From the NCBI GenBank assembly GCA_017444505.1, contig JAFSWK010000070.1, positions 1 to 6,355 of the forward strand: 6,355 bases of DNA, in the 5' to 3' direction. Below are positions 6,117 to 6,355 of the stretch, piece by piece (the first letter of the stretch is position 1; every line of letters begins with the position of its first letter). Made by a program: the position numbers and the translations under genes. The notes beneath the pieces are model-generated. The model worked only from the letters and a program-made list of their open reading frames with translations. It did no database searches and had not been told where the DNA came from. The stretch is from Rhodocyclaceae bacterium. GTDB taxonomy: Bacteria; Pseudomonadota; Gammaproteobacteria; Burkholderiales; Rhodocyclaceae.

Positions 6117-6355
6117 GGCGCAGGCGGCGCGTCGGTTTGCTCGGCGCTGACCTCGACGGTGAGCACGTAACCGGCGCTGCGCACCGTCTTGATGAGCGTC
6201 GGCTCACGGGCGTTGTCGCCCAGACGCTGGCGCAGACGGCTGACTTGCAGGTCGATGGAGCGGTCAAACGCATCCGCTTCGCGCCCTTGCGTGAATTCCA
6301 TCAACTGATCGCGCGAGAGCACTTTTTGCGGATGCGCGAGGAAGACGGTGAGCAG
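6113..6355 (-). CDS. OmpR-family response regulator, C-terminal part (N-terminus beyond right edge)
   Basis: Eighty codons and a stop are visible; the frame is open to the right edge. The visible part is the winged-helix DNA-binding domain of the OmpR/PhoB class. LLTVFLAHPQKVLSRDQLME leads into TQGREADAFDRSIDLQVSRL (the recognition helix region), then RQRLGDNAREPTLIKTVRSAGYVL, the conserved wing with G-Y-V. It resembles OmpR itself more than PhoB in the RSIDLQVSRLR segment. The receiver domain with its phosphorylated aspartate lies outside the window. A short tail (VSAEQTDAPPAP) ends in a stop that overlaps the kinase start by 4 nt, which identifies the kinase as its cognate partner. Target genes cannot be read from this window, and I saw no direct repeats that would mark its sites. 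Confidence 0.95.
   Translation of the reverse strand: MLTVFLAHPQKVLSRDQLMEFTQGREADAFDRSIDLQVSRLRQRLGDNAREPTLIKTVRSAGYVLTVEVSAEQTDAPPAP

Noticed and set aside
4710..6170. A 486-codon open frame on the plus strand covering the kinase gene
   Set aside because: It is antisense to a kinase with every catalytic motif intact. Its product is rich in Arg, Gly, Val and Gln with no recognisable domain, as expected from the mirror frame of a GC-rich gene.

Overview
The window is GC-rich, densely coded chromosome from a proteobacterium, most likely a betaproteobacterium. The support is the DUF1841-family gene, an Nth and an EnvZ/OmpR-type pair of clear proteobacterial kind, and the rsxE-nth neighbourhood. 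The exact genus cannot be fixed from the sequence. No mobile element, CRISPR array, tRNA or rRNA is visible.

Layout from left to right. Positions 1-441 hold the N-terminal part of an ankyrin-repeat protein on the minus strand, which runs off the left edge. Positions 442-654 are a divergent intergenic region with a GC-rich hairpin and a possible promoter. Positions 655-1806 encode, on the plus strand, a membrane acyltransferase of the acyltransferase-3 family. A short convergent gap (1807-1898) carries a likely terminator for the leftward genes. Everything from 1899 to the right edge lies on the minus strand. In transcription order it is an OmpR-type response regulator (partial, entering from the right edge), its EnvZ-like sensor kinase, thioredoxin reductase (trxB), the Rnf/Rsx membrane subunit rsxE, endonuclease III (nth), and a DUF1841 gene.

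How the genes relate. Regulator and kinase overlap by 4 nt (ATGA) and form one two-component operon. rsxE and nth also overlap by ATGA, and nth and the DUF1841 gene overlap by 8 nt, so these three look translationally coupled and end at the terminator at 1837-1861. trxB has its own 101-nt leader with a Shine-Dalgarno and a conspicuous ACGTATACGT palindrome, so it probably begins a new unit. A 55-nt gap with a perfect 9-bp inverted repeat separates it from rsxE. trxB, rsxE and nth share a redox/iron-sulfur theme: thiol reduction, electron transfer by the Rsx/Rnf complex, and an Fe-S DNA-repair enzyme. That they act together is inference.

Most of the window is ordinary core chromosome and I see no clear new system. 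The points worth a second look are the rsxE gene detached from the rest of its usual operon, the ankyrin gene with an internal composition shift, and the inverted repeats flanking trxB.
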